Shown: positions 28,242 through 37,289, numbered from the stretch's first letter. The stretch is DNA of 41,177 nt from Marinihelvus sp036351115 (GCA_036351115.1 JAZBOL010000132.1:1-41177), one strand, 5' to 3'. The notes: generated by a model not told the origin, from the letters alone. Made by a program: numbers and translations.

Positions 28242-29704
28242 CAGGCGGCCTCTCCCGTCTTGGCAGCGAGATAGTCCCGCGGGTCCACCACCCTGCCGGC
28301 CACGGCGCAGGCCGCGGCCGTGAGGGGGCTGGCGAGATGGGTGCGTGAGCCGGGGCCCTGGCGGCCCTCGAAGTTGCGGTTCGAGGTACTCACGGCGGTC
28401 TTACCCGGCGGCACCAGGTCGCCGTTCATGGCCAGGCACATGGAGCAGCCGGGTTCACGCCACTCGGCGCCGGCTTCCAGGAATACCCTGTGCAGGCCTT
28501 CCTGCTCGGCCTGGCGCCGCACGGCCTCGGAGCCGGGCACCACCAGCATGCGAGTGCCTTCCGCCACCTCGCGGCCCTGCAGTACCGAGGCGGCCTCGCG
28601 CAGGTCCGAAATGCGCCCGTTGGTGCAGCTGCCAATGAACACGATGTCCACCGGGTGTCCCAGCAGGGGCGCGCCGCCCGACAGGCCCATGTAGTGGAGG
28701 GCCCGGTCCACGCCGGGGCCCCCGGCTTCCGGCACCCGGGCCCCGACGGGCATGGACATGCCGGGATCGATGCCCCAGGTCAGGGTCGGCTGTACCTCGG
28801 CAGCGTCGATATGCACTTCCCGGTCGAAGGCCGCTTCGGCATCGGAGCGCAGCGCCAGCCACCCGTCCGCCGCCGTGTCAAAGGCTTCACCCTGCGGGCA
28901 CAGGGGGCGCCCGCGCAGGTAGTCGATGGTCTTCTGATCCGGCGCGATCATGCCGGCCCGGGCGCCGGCCTCGATGGACATGTTGCACACGGTCATGCGC
29001 TGCTCCATGGACAGGGCCTCGATGGCGCTGCCGGCGTATTCGATGACATGACCCGTACCGCCATTGACCCCGATGGTGCGGATAATGTGCAGAATCAGAT
29101 CCTTGGCGCCCACGCCGGTGCCCAGCGAACCGTCCACGGTGATGCGCATGGATCTGGGCTTGCGCTGCAGCAGGCACTGGGTGGCCAGGACGTAGCCGAC
29201 CTCCGTGGTGCCGATGCCGAAGGCCAGCGCGCCGAAGGCGCCGTGCGTCGCCGTGTGCGAGTCGCCGCAGACCACGGTCATGCCCGGCTGCGTGGCGCCG
29301 ATCTCTGGCCCCATGACATGCACGACGCCCCGCTGGGCGCTGTCCCAACCTTCCAGGCGAATGCCGAATTCCTCGCAGTTTCGTTCGAGCTGCTCGACCT
29401 GGGACCGGGCCTGGGGCGTGTAATAGTGGCGCGTGCCGTCCGCATCCGGGGGCGTGGTCGGGGTCGAATGGTCCAGGGTGGCCAGGGTCCGGTCCGGCCG
29501 CCGCACCGGAATTCCCCTGGCGCGCAGGGTGTCGAAACCCTGGGGACTGGTCACCTCGTGCACCAGGTGCAGGTCGATGAACAGCACCGCCGGCGCGTCC
29601 TCCGACTCGGGCGTCACCACGTGTGCGTCCCAGAGCTTGTCGAACAACGTTCTCGGCGGGGTGCGCGGTGCGTTCCCGGCGTCCTGTGGCTGCGAGTCAC
29701 TCAT
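28241..29704 (-). CDS. leuC: 3-isopropylmalate dehydratase large subunit
   Basis: 487 residues. This is the aconitase-type large subunit carrying the [4Fe-4S] cluster. The three cluster cysteines are Cys360 (FIGSCTNGR), Cys420 and Cys423 (EPGCSMCLAMN), with the same spacing as in E. coli LeuC. Other family signs are TLFDKLWDAHVV at the start, VVCGDSHTATHGAFG and the ending strand STSNRNFEGRQG. It has about 15 more residues at the N-terminus than usual. Its ATG overlaps the ilvE stop as ATGA and its stop touches the leuD ATG. Confidence 0.97.
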   Translation of the reverse strand: MSDSQPQDAGNAPRTPPRTLFDKLWDAHVVTPESEDAPAVLFIDLHLVHEVTSPQGFDTLRARGIPVRRPDRTLATLDHSTPTTPPDADGTRHYYTPQARSQVEQLERNCEEFGIRLEGWDSAQRGVVHVMGPEIGATQPGMTVVCGDSHTATHGAFGALAFGIGTTEVGYVLATQCLLQRKPRSMRITVDGSLGTGVGAKDLILHIIRTIGVNGGTGHVIEYAGSAIEALSMEQRMTVCNMSIEAGARAGMIAPDQKTIDYLRGRPLCPQGEAFDTAADGWLALRSDAEAAFDREVHIDAAEVQPTLTWGIDPGMSMPVGARVPEAGGPGVDRALHYMGLSGGAPLLGHPVDIVFIGSCTNGRISDLREAASVLQGREVAEGTRMLVVPGSEAVRRQAEQEGLHRVFLEAGAEWREPGCSMCLAMNGDLVPPGKTAVSTSNRNFEGRQGPGSRTHLASPLTAAACAVAGRVVDPRDYLAAKTGEAA

Positions 29705-30660
29705 GAGGCGCTGGCCACCTGGTCGCCGGCGGCGCGCACGTCACGGATGGGTTCGAGCCAGCCGAAGTGGTCTTCCGTCTCGCCGGTGAAGAGCCCGAAG
29801 AAGGCAGACTGGATGCGCTCCGTGACCGGGCCCCGGGTGCCGCTGCCGATGGGCAGATCATCCACCGAAGCCACGGGGGTCACCTCGGCCGCCGTGCCCG
29901 TCAGGAACAACTCGTCGGCGGTGTAGAGCGCTTCCCGGGACAGGGCCTGCTCACGGACCTCGAAGCCCATGGCATGCGCCAGGCGGATCACCGTGTCCCG
30001 GGTGATGCCGGCGAGGATGCTGGCCGCCTGGGGCGGCGTGACGAGTACGCCGTTTTTCACCAGGAAGAGGTTTTCCCCGGCGCCTTCGCTCAGGGTGCCG
30101 TCGGCCGCCAGGCCGAGACCCTCGTCGTAACCCAGGCGATGCGCCTCCAGGCTGATGAGCTGGCTGGACAGGTAGGTTCCGCCGGCCTTGACCCCGGCGG
30201 GGATCGTGTTGGGCGCCACGCGCTGCCAGCTCGAGACGCACACCCGGGCGCCCTTCTCCCGGGCTTCCTCGCCCAGGTAGGCGCCCCATTCGATCGCGGC
30301 GATCGCCACGTCCACGGGCACGTCGCCCTTCGGCGCCAGGCCGATGGAGCCATAGCCCCGGTAGGCGATGGGCCGCAGGTAGGCGCTCTTGAGGCCGTTG
30401 CGGGCCACGACGCCGTGGCAGGCCCCCAGCAGTTCCTCCAGCGTGTAGGGAATCTCGATGCGGTAGACCTTCGCGGAATCAAACAGCCGCTGCATGTGCT
30501 CGCGGAGGCGGAAGCCCACGGGCTCGCCGTCCTTTTCGTAGACACGGATGCCTTCGAAGACGCTGGAGCCGTAATGCAGCGCATGGCTCATGACGTGCGT
30601 GGTGGCCGCTTCCCAGGGAAGGTATTCGCCGTTGTGCCAGATCGTTTCGGTGGTTTTCAT
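29701..30660 (-). CDS. ilvE: Branched-chain amino acid aminotransferase (class IV)
   Basis: 319 residues from the ATG at 30660. It does the last step for Ile, Val and Leu: PLP-dependent transamination of the 2-oxo acids with glutamate. The start is chosen because IWHNGEYLPW and MSHALHYGSSVFEG match normal IlvE N-termini. The PLP lysine is Lys158 in NTIPAGVKAGG, and SEGAGENLF carries the conserved glutamate (about 192). The frame stays open further upstream through the tandem repeats, but those residues do not look like IlvE. The ribosome site is weak; a 15-codon ORF ends in this start codon (30657-30704) and could couple translation. The end overlaps leuC as ATGA. Confidence 0.96.
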   Translation of the reverse strand: MKTTETIWHNGEYLPWEAATTHVMSHALHYGSSVFEGIRVYEKDGEPVGFRLREHMQRLFDSAKVYRIEIPYTLEELLGACHGVVARNGLKSAYLRPIAYRGYGSIGLAPKGDVPVDVAIAAIEWGAYLGEEAREKGARVCVSSWQRVAPNTIPAGVKAGGTYLSSQLISLEAHRLGYDEGLGLAADGTLSEGAGENLFLVKNGVLVTPPQAASILAGITRDTVIRLAHAMGFEVREQALSREALYTADELFLTGTAAEVTPVASVDDLPIGSGTRGPVTERIQSAFFGLFTGETEDHFGWLEPIRDVRAAGDQVASAS

Positions 30661-30704
30661 GGTCTGGTGCTCTTTGCCTCGTTCGTTTGAGGCCGTTGTT
30701 TCAT
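30657..30704 (-). CDS. Possible 15-codon upstream ORF coupled to ilvE
   Basis: The minus strand gives ATG at 30704, then 14 sense codons (KQRPQTNEAKSTRP) and a TGA that overlaps the ilvE start codon as ATGA. Since ilvE has only a weak ribosome site, terminating ribosomes here could re-start on ilvE. The uORF itself has only a badly placed AGG, so it may be chance. It starts immediately after the tandem repeats. Confidence 0.25.
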   Translation of the reverse strand: MKQRPQTNEAKSTRP

Positions 30705-30755
30705 CCTGTGGTTTGACCCTGCCTGTGGTTTGACCCTGCCTGTGGTTCAACCCCG
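30705..30755. repeat. Three 17-bp tandem repeats between leuA and ilvE
   Basis: Units at 30705-30721, 30722-30738 and 30739-30755. Units 1 and 2 are identical (CCTGTGGTTTGACCCTG); unit 3 differs at three positions (CCTGTGGTTCAACCCCG). They fill the middle of the 120-nt gap between leuA and ilvE, by far the longest gap in the operon. The copies are back to back without spacers and 17 is not a multiple of three, so this is neither CRISPR nor a protein repeat. It may be a protein- or RNA-binding site, or simple slippage. Confidence 0.9.
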
Positions 30756-30780
30756 TTGTTGTCCGGGGCGCCGGCGATGT

Positions 30781-32349
30781 TCAGGCGGCGTTGGACCGGC
30801 GCGCCTCGCCGGACGCTCCCCGGCGCTGGCGTCGTTCCGCGTGGCGGCTGGCCCGGTTCACGATTTCGATGAGCGCCTCGGCGCACGCCGCCACGATGTC
30901 CGTGGACAGGCCGTGGCCACTGTACTCGACTTCGTCAACCATGGCGCGCATGCTCGCCTCGCCCTGGGCATCCTCACCCAGGGAGATACTTCGCATGGCC
31001 AGGTTGAGTACCGTGATGTCCATACCGGTAATCGACTCCAGCGCCTTGACGATGGCGTCAACGGGGCCGTCGCCATCCCCCGTCTGGGTGGCCGTTTCGC
31101 CATTTTCGTGGGCCAGGGTCAGGGACGCGGTGGGATCCTCCTCGCCGCTCACCCGGCTCACCACGCTCAGCCACTGGAGGCTCCAGGGCCCGGCCGTGTG
31201 GGCCTTGTTGCCCGTGATGATGGCCTCGAGGTCCGAATCGAAGATGCGCTTCTTGCGGTCCGCCAGCTCCTTGAAGCGCACCATGACGCCCTCGACCTCG
31301 TGGGGCTCCAGGTCGAAGCCCATGTCCTTCGCCCGGTCGATAACCGCGGCCTTGCCGCTGTGCTTGCCCAGGATCAGCTGGGAGCTGAGCACGCCCACGT
31401 CCTCGGGCTTCATGATCTCGTAGGTTTCCCGGGACGCCAGCACCCCGTGCTGGTGGATGCCCGACTCGTGGGCGAAGGCGTTCTCACCCACCACGGCCTT
31501 GTTCCGGGGGACGAAGTTGCCGGTGACGGCCGCCAGCAGGTGGCTCGCGTTGTGCAGGCGCTTCGTGTCAATCCCGGTCTCGTAGCCGTAGCGGTCCGAA
31601 CGGGTGCGCAGGGCCATGACGACCTCTTCCAGGGCGCAGTTGCCGGCGCGCTCGCCGATGCCGTTCAGGGTGCACTCGATCTGCCGGGCGCCGCCTTCCA
31701 CCGCCGCCAGGGAATTGGCCACGGCCAGCCCCAGGTCGTTGTGACAGTGCGTGGACATGGTGACGCCCTCGATGCCCGGCACCGTTTCCCGGAGCCAGCT
31801 GAACAGCTCGAACATCTCCTGCGGCGTCGAGTAGCCCACCGTGTCGGGAATGTTCACCGTGGTGGCGCCGGCCTCGATCACCGCCTGCAGCACCTCGGCC
31901 AGGTAGTCCCGTTCCGTGCGGATGCCGTCCTCGGCGGAAAATTCCACGTCGTCGACGAAGCTCTTCGCCAGGGTCACACCCGCCACGGCGCTCTCGATCA
32001 CCTGCTTCCGGTTCATCTGGAGCTTCTGCTCGCGGTGAATGGGACTGGTGGCGATGAAGGTGTGGATACGGCGCGAGGCAGCCGGCTCGATGGCCGCGGC
32101 GGAGCGCTCGATGTCCCGGGGCACGGTGCGGCAGAGTGCGGCGATGGTCGGACCCTGGATCTGGGTCGCCACGGCACGGACGGCTTCGAAGTCTCCGGGA
32201 GAGGCGGCGGGAAAGCCCGCCTCGATGATATCCACGCGGAGTTCGGCCAGGGCCCGCGCCACGCGCAGCTTCTGCTCCAGCGTCATGCTGAAGCCCGGGC
32301 TCTGTTCGCCGTCTCTCAGGCTGGTGTCAAAAATCTTGATCGTTGCCAT
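30781..32349 (-). CDS. leuA: 2-isopropylmalate synthase
   Basis: 522 residues. It condenses 3-methyl-2-oxobutanoate with acetyl-CoA, the first committed step to leucine. The N-terminal TIM barrel shows FDTSLRDGEQSPG (7-19; Arg12 and Asp13 at the active site), the metal histidines His201 and His203 in STHCHNDLG, and NGIGERAGN at 229-237. HESGIHQHG (294-302) belongs to the linker subdomain. The C-terminal part from about 390 is the LeuA allosteric domain, normally the site of leucine feedback inhibition. GAGGAGAA lies 7 nt before the ATG, within the end of ilvM (gap of 2 nt). The tail is unusually Arg-rich (RHAERRQRRGASGEARR). Confidence 0.97.
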   Translation of the reverse strand: MATIKIFDTSLRDGEQSPGFSMTLEQKLRVARALAELRVDIIEAGFPAASPGDFEAVRAVATQIQGPTIAALCRTVPRDIERSAAAIEPAASRRIHTFIATSPIHREQKLQMNRKQVIESAVAGVTLAKSFVDDVEFSAEDGIRTERDYLAEVLQAVIEAGATTVNIPDTVGYSTPQEMFELFSWLRETVPGIEGVTMSTHCHNDLGLAVANSLAAVEGGARQIECTLNGIGERAGNCALEEVVMALRTRSDRYGYETGIDTKRLHNASHLLAAVTGNFVPRNKAVVGENAFAHESGIHQHGVLASRETYEIMKPEDVGVLSSQLILGKHSGKAAVIDRAKDMGFDLEPHEVEGVMVRFKELADRKKRIFDSDLEAIITGNKAHTAGPWSLQWLSVVSRVSGEEDPTASLTLAHENGETATQTGDGDGPVDAIVKALESITGMDITVLNLAMRSISLGEDAQGEASMRAMVDEVEYSGHGLSTDIVAACAEALIEIVNRASRHAERRQRRGASGEARRSNAA

Positions 32350-32351
32350 GC

Positions 32352-32669
32352 TCAGCTTCTCCTCGTTACCGGGCGCACGCCGGCAGGCTGCACTCCGCGT
32401 CCCATCAGTTCGTGTTTCGTCAAACCGCCCGCCGCAGGGCCGTCGCTTTCCATTTCCACCCAGATCACGTCATGCAGCCGTTCGAGCTGCCGCTTGAGCA
32501 GCGCGATGGACCGGTCGCTGCGGACGGTCAGCCGCATCGCTTGGCCATCGCCCTGAGCTTCGGCAACGTTCAGGCTCTCGATCCGGAATCCCCGGCGCTC
32601 GACCAGGCCGAGGGTGCGGAGTACGGCGCCCTCGCGGGCGCAGATCTGTACCTGCAGGGTGTGCTTCAT
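32352..32669 (-). CDS. ilvM: Acetolactate synthase small subunit, IlvM type
   Basis: 105 residues from the ATG at 32669. It is a single ACT domain: HTLQVQICAREGAVLRTLGLVERRGF is cut here to its key parts, namely an opening strand (3-10) and the helix VLRTLGLVERRGF, then RLTVRSDRSIALLKRQL and a closing VIWVEME. Short single-ACT partners are typical of IlvM rather than the longer IlvN/IlvH. It binds and activates the catalytic subunit encoded just upstream. The ATG overlaps the ilvG stop (ATGA). A ~30-residue polar tail after position 75 is longer than in E. coli IlvM. Confidence 0.9.
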   Translation of the reverse strand: MKHTLQVQICAREGAVLRTLGLVERRGFRIESLNVAEAQGDGQAMRLTVRSDRSIALLKRQLERLHDVIWVEMESDGPAAGGLTKHELMGRGVQPAGVRPVTRRS

Positions 32670-34447
32670 TCCATCATTCCTTCCCATTGTTTCGAGCGGG
32701 GCTTCGAGCGGGCGGTTCCCATCATCTGGTGGTTGGCGCTCCCCGGAGCGACCAGGGGCCACACGTTTTCTTCCGGATCGATGCGGACATGCAGCAGCGC
32801 CGGGCCGGGCGCGTCACCGTGCTCCTCACCCAGGAGCCAATCGAGGCCGGCCTGGACCTGGTCGCCGCGCTCGATGGTCCGGGCGCGGATGCCGAAGGCC
32901 TCGGCGACTTTCGCGAAGTCCGGGTTGTCCGACAGGTCGACCTCCGAGTACTTGCCGTCGAAGAACAGGGCCTGCCACTGGCGCACCATGCCCAGCATGG
33001 AGTTGTCCAGCAGCACGACGCGCACGTCGATGCCGTAGCGCTTCAGGGTGGCAAGCTCCTGCACGTTCATCATGAAGGAGCCGTCGCCCGAGACATTCAC
33101 CACCGTGGCTTCCGGGCGGGCGATCTTGGCGCCGATGGCCGCGGGCAGGCCGTAGCCCATGGCGCCGAGGCCACCGGAGGTCAGGTGCTGCAGCGGATCG
33201 TTGAAGCGGCAGTGCTGGGCGACCCACATCTGGTGCTGGCCCACGTCGCAGGCGATGATCGGCGGCTCCTCGTGGTAACGGCTCAGGTCACGCAGCAGTC
33301 GCGGGGCGTAGATACCCTCCCCCGGGTAGTCGTAGCGCCAGGCGAATTCCTTCTTCCAGACCGCGCACTGGCGCACCCAGGAATCGCTGACCCGCGGCGC
33401 GGCGTCGTTCGCCTCCGCGTGCGCCGCCAGCGCCTCCAGGGCCGGCCCCAGTTCGCTCACGATGGCCACGTCCGGCCGGCGCAGCTTGTCCACCTCCGCC
33501 GGGTCGATGTCGAGGTGGATGACCCGGGCCGTGGGAGCGAAGTGCGTCAGCTTGCCGGTCACGCGGTCGTCGAAGCGGCCACCGACCACCATCAGCACGT
33601 CGCAGTTCTGCACCGCGTGGTTGGCGGCCTCGTTGCCATGCATGCCGAGCATGCCCAGGAAGCCTTCCTCGTCCGTGGGGATCACGCCCATGGCCTTGAG
33701 CGTGGTGGTCACCGGCAGGCGATAGCGCCGAATGAACTCCCGGAAGGCAGCCACGCTGTCGGAGATGGCAATGCCCCCACCCCCGATAACGAGCGGCCGG
33801 CGTGCGGTGGCCAGCATCTGCGCCGCCGCCCGGATCTGCTCCGCATCCGGCTCCGGAGCCACGAAGTGCTCCGTCTCCGTCGTGGCGTCGGCTTCGGCCA
33901 TGGCCACGGACACGTCCTTGGGAAAGTCGATGAGTACGGGCCCGGGCCGCCCGGAAGCGGCGATGTGGAATGCTTCGTCCACCAGGCGGGGAATTTCCTC
34001 CGGGCTGCGCACCACGAAGCTGTGCTTCACCACCGGCAGCGTGATGCCGAAGATGTCCACCTCCTGGAACGCATCGGTGCCCTGGAGGGGAGTCGGCACC
34101 TGGCCCGTGATGGCCACCATGGGCACGGAGTCCATGTAGGCGTTGGCGATGCCGGTGACCAGGTTGGTGGCCCCGGGGCCGGACGTGGCCATGCACACGC
34201 CGGGCCTGCGGGTCACACGACCGTAGGCATCCGCCGCGAAGGCGGCCCCCTGCTCGTGCCGGCAGAGGAAGTGGGTCAGCCCCGAATCCACCAGCGCATC
34301 ATAGAGTGGCATGATTGCCCCGCCGGGATAGCCGAAGATGTGCTGGACACCGTTGCGCTTGAGCGCCTCGATCATCAGCTGGGAACCGCTGCGGGGTTCG
34401 CTGTGTGTCGCATTTCGAGGCGCTTGGTCTTGCTGGAGCAGGCTCAT
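32666..34447 (-). CDS. ilvG: Acetolactate synthase large (catalytic) subunit
   Basis: 593 residues. This thiamin-diphosphate enzyme makes acetolactate from two pyruvates, or acetohydroxybutyrate from pyruvate and 2-oxobutanoate. Seen: the catalytic glutamate Glu65 in RHEQGAAFAADAYGR, the FAD/substrate region MATSGPGATNLVTG, and the ThDP-Mg motif from GDGS at 454 to the Asn at 482 (VVLLDNS). GAGGAAA lies before the ATG. Paired with a short IlvM subunit, it is best called IlvG-like; IlvB or IlvI are the alternative names. It lies 62 nt after ilvC, a gap with no terminator. Confidence 0.95.
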   Translation of the reverse strand: MSLLQQDQAPRNATHSEPRSGSQLMIEALKRNGVQHIFGYPGGAIMPLYDALVDSGLTHFLCRHEQGAAFAADAYGRVTRRPGVCMATSGPGATNLVTGIANAYMDSVPMVAITGQVPTPLQGTDAFQEVDIFGITLPVVKHSFVVRSPEEIPRLVDEAFHIAASGRPGPVLIDFPKDVSVAMAEADATTETEHFVAPEPDAEQIRAAAQMLATARRPLVIGGGGIAISDSVAAFREFIRRYRLPVTTTLKAMGVIPTDEEGFLGMLGMHGNEAANHAVQNCDVLMVVGGRFDDRVTGKLTHFAPTARVIHLDIDPAEVDKLRRPDVAIVSELGPALEALAAHAEANDAAPRVSDSWVRQCAVWKKEFAWRYDYPGEGIYAPRLLRDLSRYHEEPPIIACDVGQHQMWVAQHCRFNDPLQHLTSGGLGAMGYGLPAAIGAKIARPEATVVNVSGDGSFMMNVQELATLKRYGIDVRVVLLDNSMLGMVRQWQALFFDGKYSEVDLSDNPDFAKVAEAFGIRARTIERGDQVQAGLDWLLGEEHGDAPGPALLHVRIDPEENVWPLVAPGSANHQMMGTARSKPRSKQWEGMME

Positions 34448-34509
34448 GGTGGTTTCCTCGGAAAGTTTCCTGGCTTCCTGTCTGTTCCGCCTGGGTGGCC
34501 CGGGCCGGC

Positions 34510-35520
34510 CTAGGCGGCCTTGGCGGTCTTGTCCTTGCGGCCCAGCCAGCTCATGCGCTCGCGGAGCTTGCGGCCGACCTTCTCGATCGGGTGTTCACGG
34601 CGCTGCTTGAGCATGGCCTGGTAGCCGCCGGAACCGGCCGCGTATTCGTCCATCCACTGCTTTGCGAAGGTGCCGTCCTGGATGTCGGTCAGCACGTCCT
34701 TCATGCGCGCCTTCACGTCCTCGTCGAGGATACGCGGGCCGGAGACCAGGTCGCCGTAGCTCGCCGTGTCGGAGATGAACTCGTACATCTTGTCCATGCC
34801 ACCCTCGTAGAGCAGGTCGACGATCAGCTTCAGCTCGTGAAGGCACTCGAAGTAGGCGGCCTCCGGCTGGTAGCCGGCCTCAACCAGCGTGTCGTAGCCG
34901 TGGATCACCAGCTGCGCGGCGCCGCCGCACAGCACGGCCTGCTCACCGAACAGATCCGTCTCCGTTTCCTCGGCGAAGGTCGTGTCCAGTACGCCGGCGT
35001 GGGTGCCGCCGATGGCGTGGGCGTAACTCAGGGCCCGGTCCCAGGCCTCGCCGCTGGCGTCCTGGTGCACGGCGCGCAGGCAGGGCACGCCCCGGCCTTC
35101 CTGGTACTGGCGCCGGACCAGGTCCCCCGGCGACTTGGGCGCCACCATGATCACGTCCACGTCTTCCGGCGGCGTAATGGCATCGAAGTGGATGTTGAAA
35201 CCGTGGGCGAACAACAGGGTGTCGCCGGCTTTCAGGCCGTCGGCGATCTGCCCGTACACCGTGGGCTGGGCCATGTCGGGCACCAGCATGCAGATGACGT
35301 CGGCCCGCGCGGCGGCCTCCGCGAAATCGGCGACGTCGAAGCCCGCGGCGGACGCTGCCTGGGCCGTCGGGCCACCCGGTCGCGCACCGATGATGACGGT
35401 GTACCCGGAATCCCGGAGGTTGTTGGCGTGGGCGCGACCCTGGCTGCCGTAACCCAGCACGGCGATGGTCTTGCCGTCCAGGGCGTCCCGTTTCACGTCG
35501 TCGGTGGTGTGGAGTTTCAT
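34510..35520 (-). CDS. ilvC: Ketol-acid reductoisomerase, class I
   Basis: 336 residues, the short class I form. It isomerises and reduces acetolactate and acetohydroxybutyrate with NADPH. The Rossmann motif is LGYGSQGRAH (22-31) and the cofactor loop is GARPGGPT (45-52). Active-site signs are His106 in LLFAHGFNIHF, Lys129 in MVAPKSPGDLVRR, and FAEETETDLFGEQAVLCGG with the metal-binding Asp/Glu residues; ECLHELKLIVDL is in the knotted C-terminal domain. The loop GGPT replaces the SAS found in many class I enzymes, as I recall from Xanthomonas enzymes, so it is a lineage mark. The start codon overlaps the ilvD stop (ATGA). Confidence 0.97.
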   Translation of the reverse strand: MKLHTTDDVKRDALDGKTIAVLGYGSQGRAHANNLRDSGYTVIIGARPGGPTAQAASAAGFDVADFAEAAARADVICMLVPDMAQPTVYGQIADGLKAGDTLLFAHGFNIHFDAITPPEDVDVIMVAPKSPGDLVRRQYQEGRGVPCLRAVHQDASGEAWDRALSYAHAIGGTHAGVLDTTFAEETETDLFGEQAVLCGGAAQLVIHGYDTLVEAGYQPEAAYFECLHELKLIVDLLYEGGMDKMYEFISDTASYGDLVSGPRILDEDVKARMKDVLTDIQDGTFAKQWMDEYAAGSGGYQAMLKQRREHPIEKVGRKLRERMSWLGRKDKTAKAA

Positions 35521-37289
35521 GCGGTGGTCCTCTGCGTTTGATGATGGGAAGCGTGAAGTGTGTCGTTGCTGTCGTTTGCGCCGTCCTGACGCACGCCGGG
35601 CAGGTCCGCTTCGGGAACGGTCACGGCGCCGCGGGCGGCGGAGCCGACCAGGGCCCGGTACTTGGCGTAGACACCATGCACGGCGGGTTTGAGGGGCGGC
35701 AGCCCCGCCTCCCGGGCGTCCAGGTCCGCGTCCACGGATATTTCCTGGGCATTCACGTCGATGCGGATGCGGTCGCCGTCGCGCACGCGTGCGATGGGTC
35801 CGCCGACGGCGGCCTCGGGCGCCACGTGGCCGACCATGAAGCCGTGGGTCGCCCCGGAAAAGCGTCCGTCCGTGATCAGGGCCACGGAATCGGACAGGCC
35901 GCGGCCCGCAATGGCGGCGGTGACGGCGAGCATCTCGCGCATGCCGGGTCCGCCCCGGGGGCCTTCCCAGCGGATCACGACCACGTCGCCGTGCGTGATC
36001 TCACCTGCCTGCACGGCGGCAAAACAGGCCTCTTCGCCTTCGAAGACCCGCGCAGGCCCCTCGAACTCGAGTGTGCCGTGGCCGGCGAGCTTCACGACGC
36101 AGCCTTCCGGGGACAGGTTGCCGAACAGGATGCCGAAGCCTCCGCGGGGTTTGAGGGGCGTGGCGACGTCGACGAGCACGTCCTGCCCTTCCGGTTCCGT
36201 GCGCTCCTGCGCTTCGTCGAACAGGCTGCGCCCGGTCACCGTGGGCGCATCCGCGATCTTGCCGGCGGCCGCCAGGCGGCGAACGACGCCGGCTGTCCCG
36301 CCGGCCTCGAAAAGATCGCAGGCCAGGTAGCGTCCGCCAGGCTTGAGGTCGGCAATCACCGGCGTGTCCGCGGCGATGGCGTCCCATTCATTCAGCTCGA
36401 AGGGCACGCCGGCCTCGGCGGCGATGGCGAGCAGGTGCAGCACGGCATTGGTGGAGCCGGCGGTGGCGCACACGGCGGCGGCGGCATTGCGGAGCGACGT
36501 GGGCGTGATCAGGGTGCTGGGCCGGCGCTTCGCGGCGTGCGCGTCCAGGACCAGGCGCCCCGCCTCGCGAGCCGCATCGGGCTTGGCCGGGTGCACCGCG
36601 GGGATGTCGTTGGCGCCCATGGGCGACAGGCCCAGCATCGTGAGCGTCATGGCCATGGTATTGGCCGTGAACTGGCCGCCGCAGGCACCGGCGCCCGGGC
36701 AGGCCGCCTTCTCCACCGCTTCGAGGCCCGCATCGTCCAGGTTGCCGGCCGCGTGCGCCCCGACCGCTTCGAACACGTCCTGGATGCTCAGGTCCCGGTC
36801 ACCCAGCCTGCCCTTCATGATGGAGCCGCCGTAGAGGATCACGCAGGGCACGTCCAGGCGCGCGGCAGCCATGGCGGCGGCGGGCAGGGTCTTGTCGCAA
36901 CCCACCAGCACCACCATGGCGTCGAGGCTGTGGCCGCTCACCGCCAGTTCGATGGAATCGGCGATGGTCTCCCGGGACATGAGCGAGGCGCGCATGCCCG
37001 GCGTGCCCATGGCGATGCCGTCGGTGACGACGATGGTGTTGAAGTCGACAGCGGTGCCGCCGGCTTCACGGATGCCTGCACGCACGGGCTCGGCGAGGTC
37101 CTTCAGGTGCATGTTGCACGGGGTGACGCTGGTCCAGGTGTTGACCACCGCCACCAGCGGCCTGGCCAGCGCATCGTCGTCCAGCCCGGTAGCCCGCAGC
37201 ATGGCGCGGGCCGGCGCCCGCGCCGGGCCGGACTTCATGACATCGCTGCTCATGCCGTTCCGAGCCGGTGACTTCTGCTCATCCGCCAT
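35517..37289 (-). CDS. ilvD: Dihydroxy-acid dehydratase
   Basis: 590 residues. It dehydrates 2,3-dihydroxy-3-methylbutanoate and its methylpentanoate homologue to 2-oxo acids for Val/Leu and Ile. The iron-sulfur cysteines are Cys58 (VTPCNMHL), Cys131 (VGCDKTLPA) and Cys203 (GACGGQFTANT). FSGATHGFMVGHVAPEAAVGG is the typical C-terminal active-site stretch with the conserved Ser. A Ser/Asp/His-rich tail of about 25 residues follows. The ATG at 37289 has a GGGGG stretch about 6 nt upstream; Met13 (ATG at 37253) is a possible second start. It is the first structural gene, 88 nt after the attenuator terminator. Confidence 0.96.
   Translation of the reverse strand: MADEQKSPARNGMSSDVMKSGPARAPARAMLRATGLDDDALARPLVAVVNTWTSVTPCNMHLKDLAEPVRAGIREAGGTAVDFNTIVVTDGIAMGTPGMRASLMSRETIADSIELAVSGHSLDAMVVLVGCDKTLPAAAMAAARLDVPCVILYGGSIMKGRLGDRDLSIQDVFEAVGAHAAGNLDDAGLEAVEKAACPGAGACGGQFTANTMAMTLTMLGLSPMGANDIPAVHPAKPDAAREAGRLVLDAHAAKRRPSTLITPTSLRNAAAAVCATAGSTNAVLHLLAIAAEAGVPFELNEWDAIAADTPVIADLKPGGRYLACDLFEAGGTAGVVRRLAAAGKIADAPTVTGRSLFDEAQERTEPEGQDVLVDVATPLKPRGGFGILFGNLSPEGCVVKLAGHGTLEFEGPARVFEGEEACFAAVQAGEITHGDVVVIRWEGPRGGPGMREMLAVTAAIAGRGLSDSVALITDGRFSGATHGFMVGHVAPEAAVGGPIARVRDGDRIRIDVNAQEISVDADLDAREAGLPPLKPAVHGVYAKYRALVGSAARGAVTVPEADLPGVRQDGANDSNDTLHASHHQTQRTTA

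Noticed and set aside
30657..30704. Second attenuator ahead of ilvE
   Set aside because: The tiny ORF has no run of Leu, Val or Ile codons and no terminator hairpin follows it.
30661..30750. N-terminal extension of IlvE by about 30 residues through the tandem repeats
   Set aside because: IlvE homology begins at the ATG at 30660; the extension is translated repeat DNA from a TTG with no ribosome site.
30705..30755. CRISPR-like array
   Set aside because: The 17-bp units are back to back without spacers and no cas gene is present.
35364..35391. RPGGPT cofactor loop of IlvC as a novel NADH-type variant
   Set aside because: As I recall, Xanthomonas reductoisomerases have the same loop, so it is a lineage feature and not evidence of changed cofactor use.
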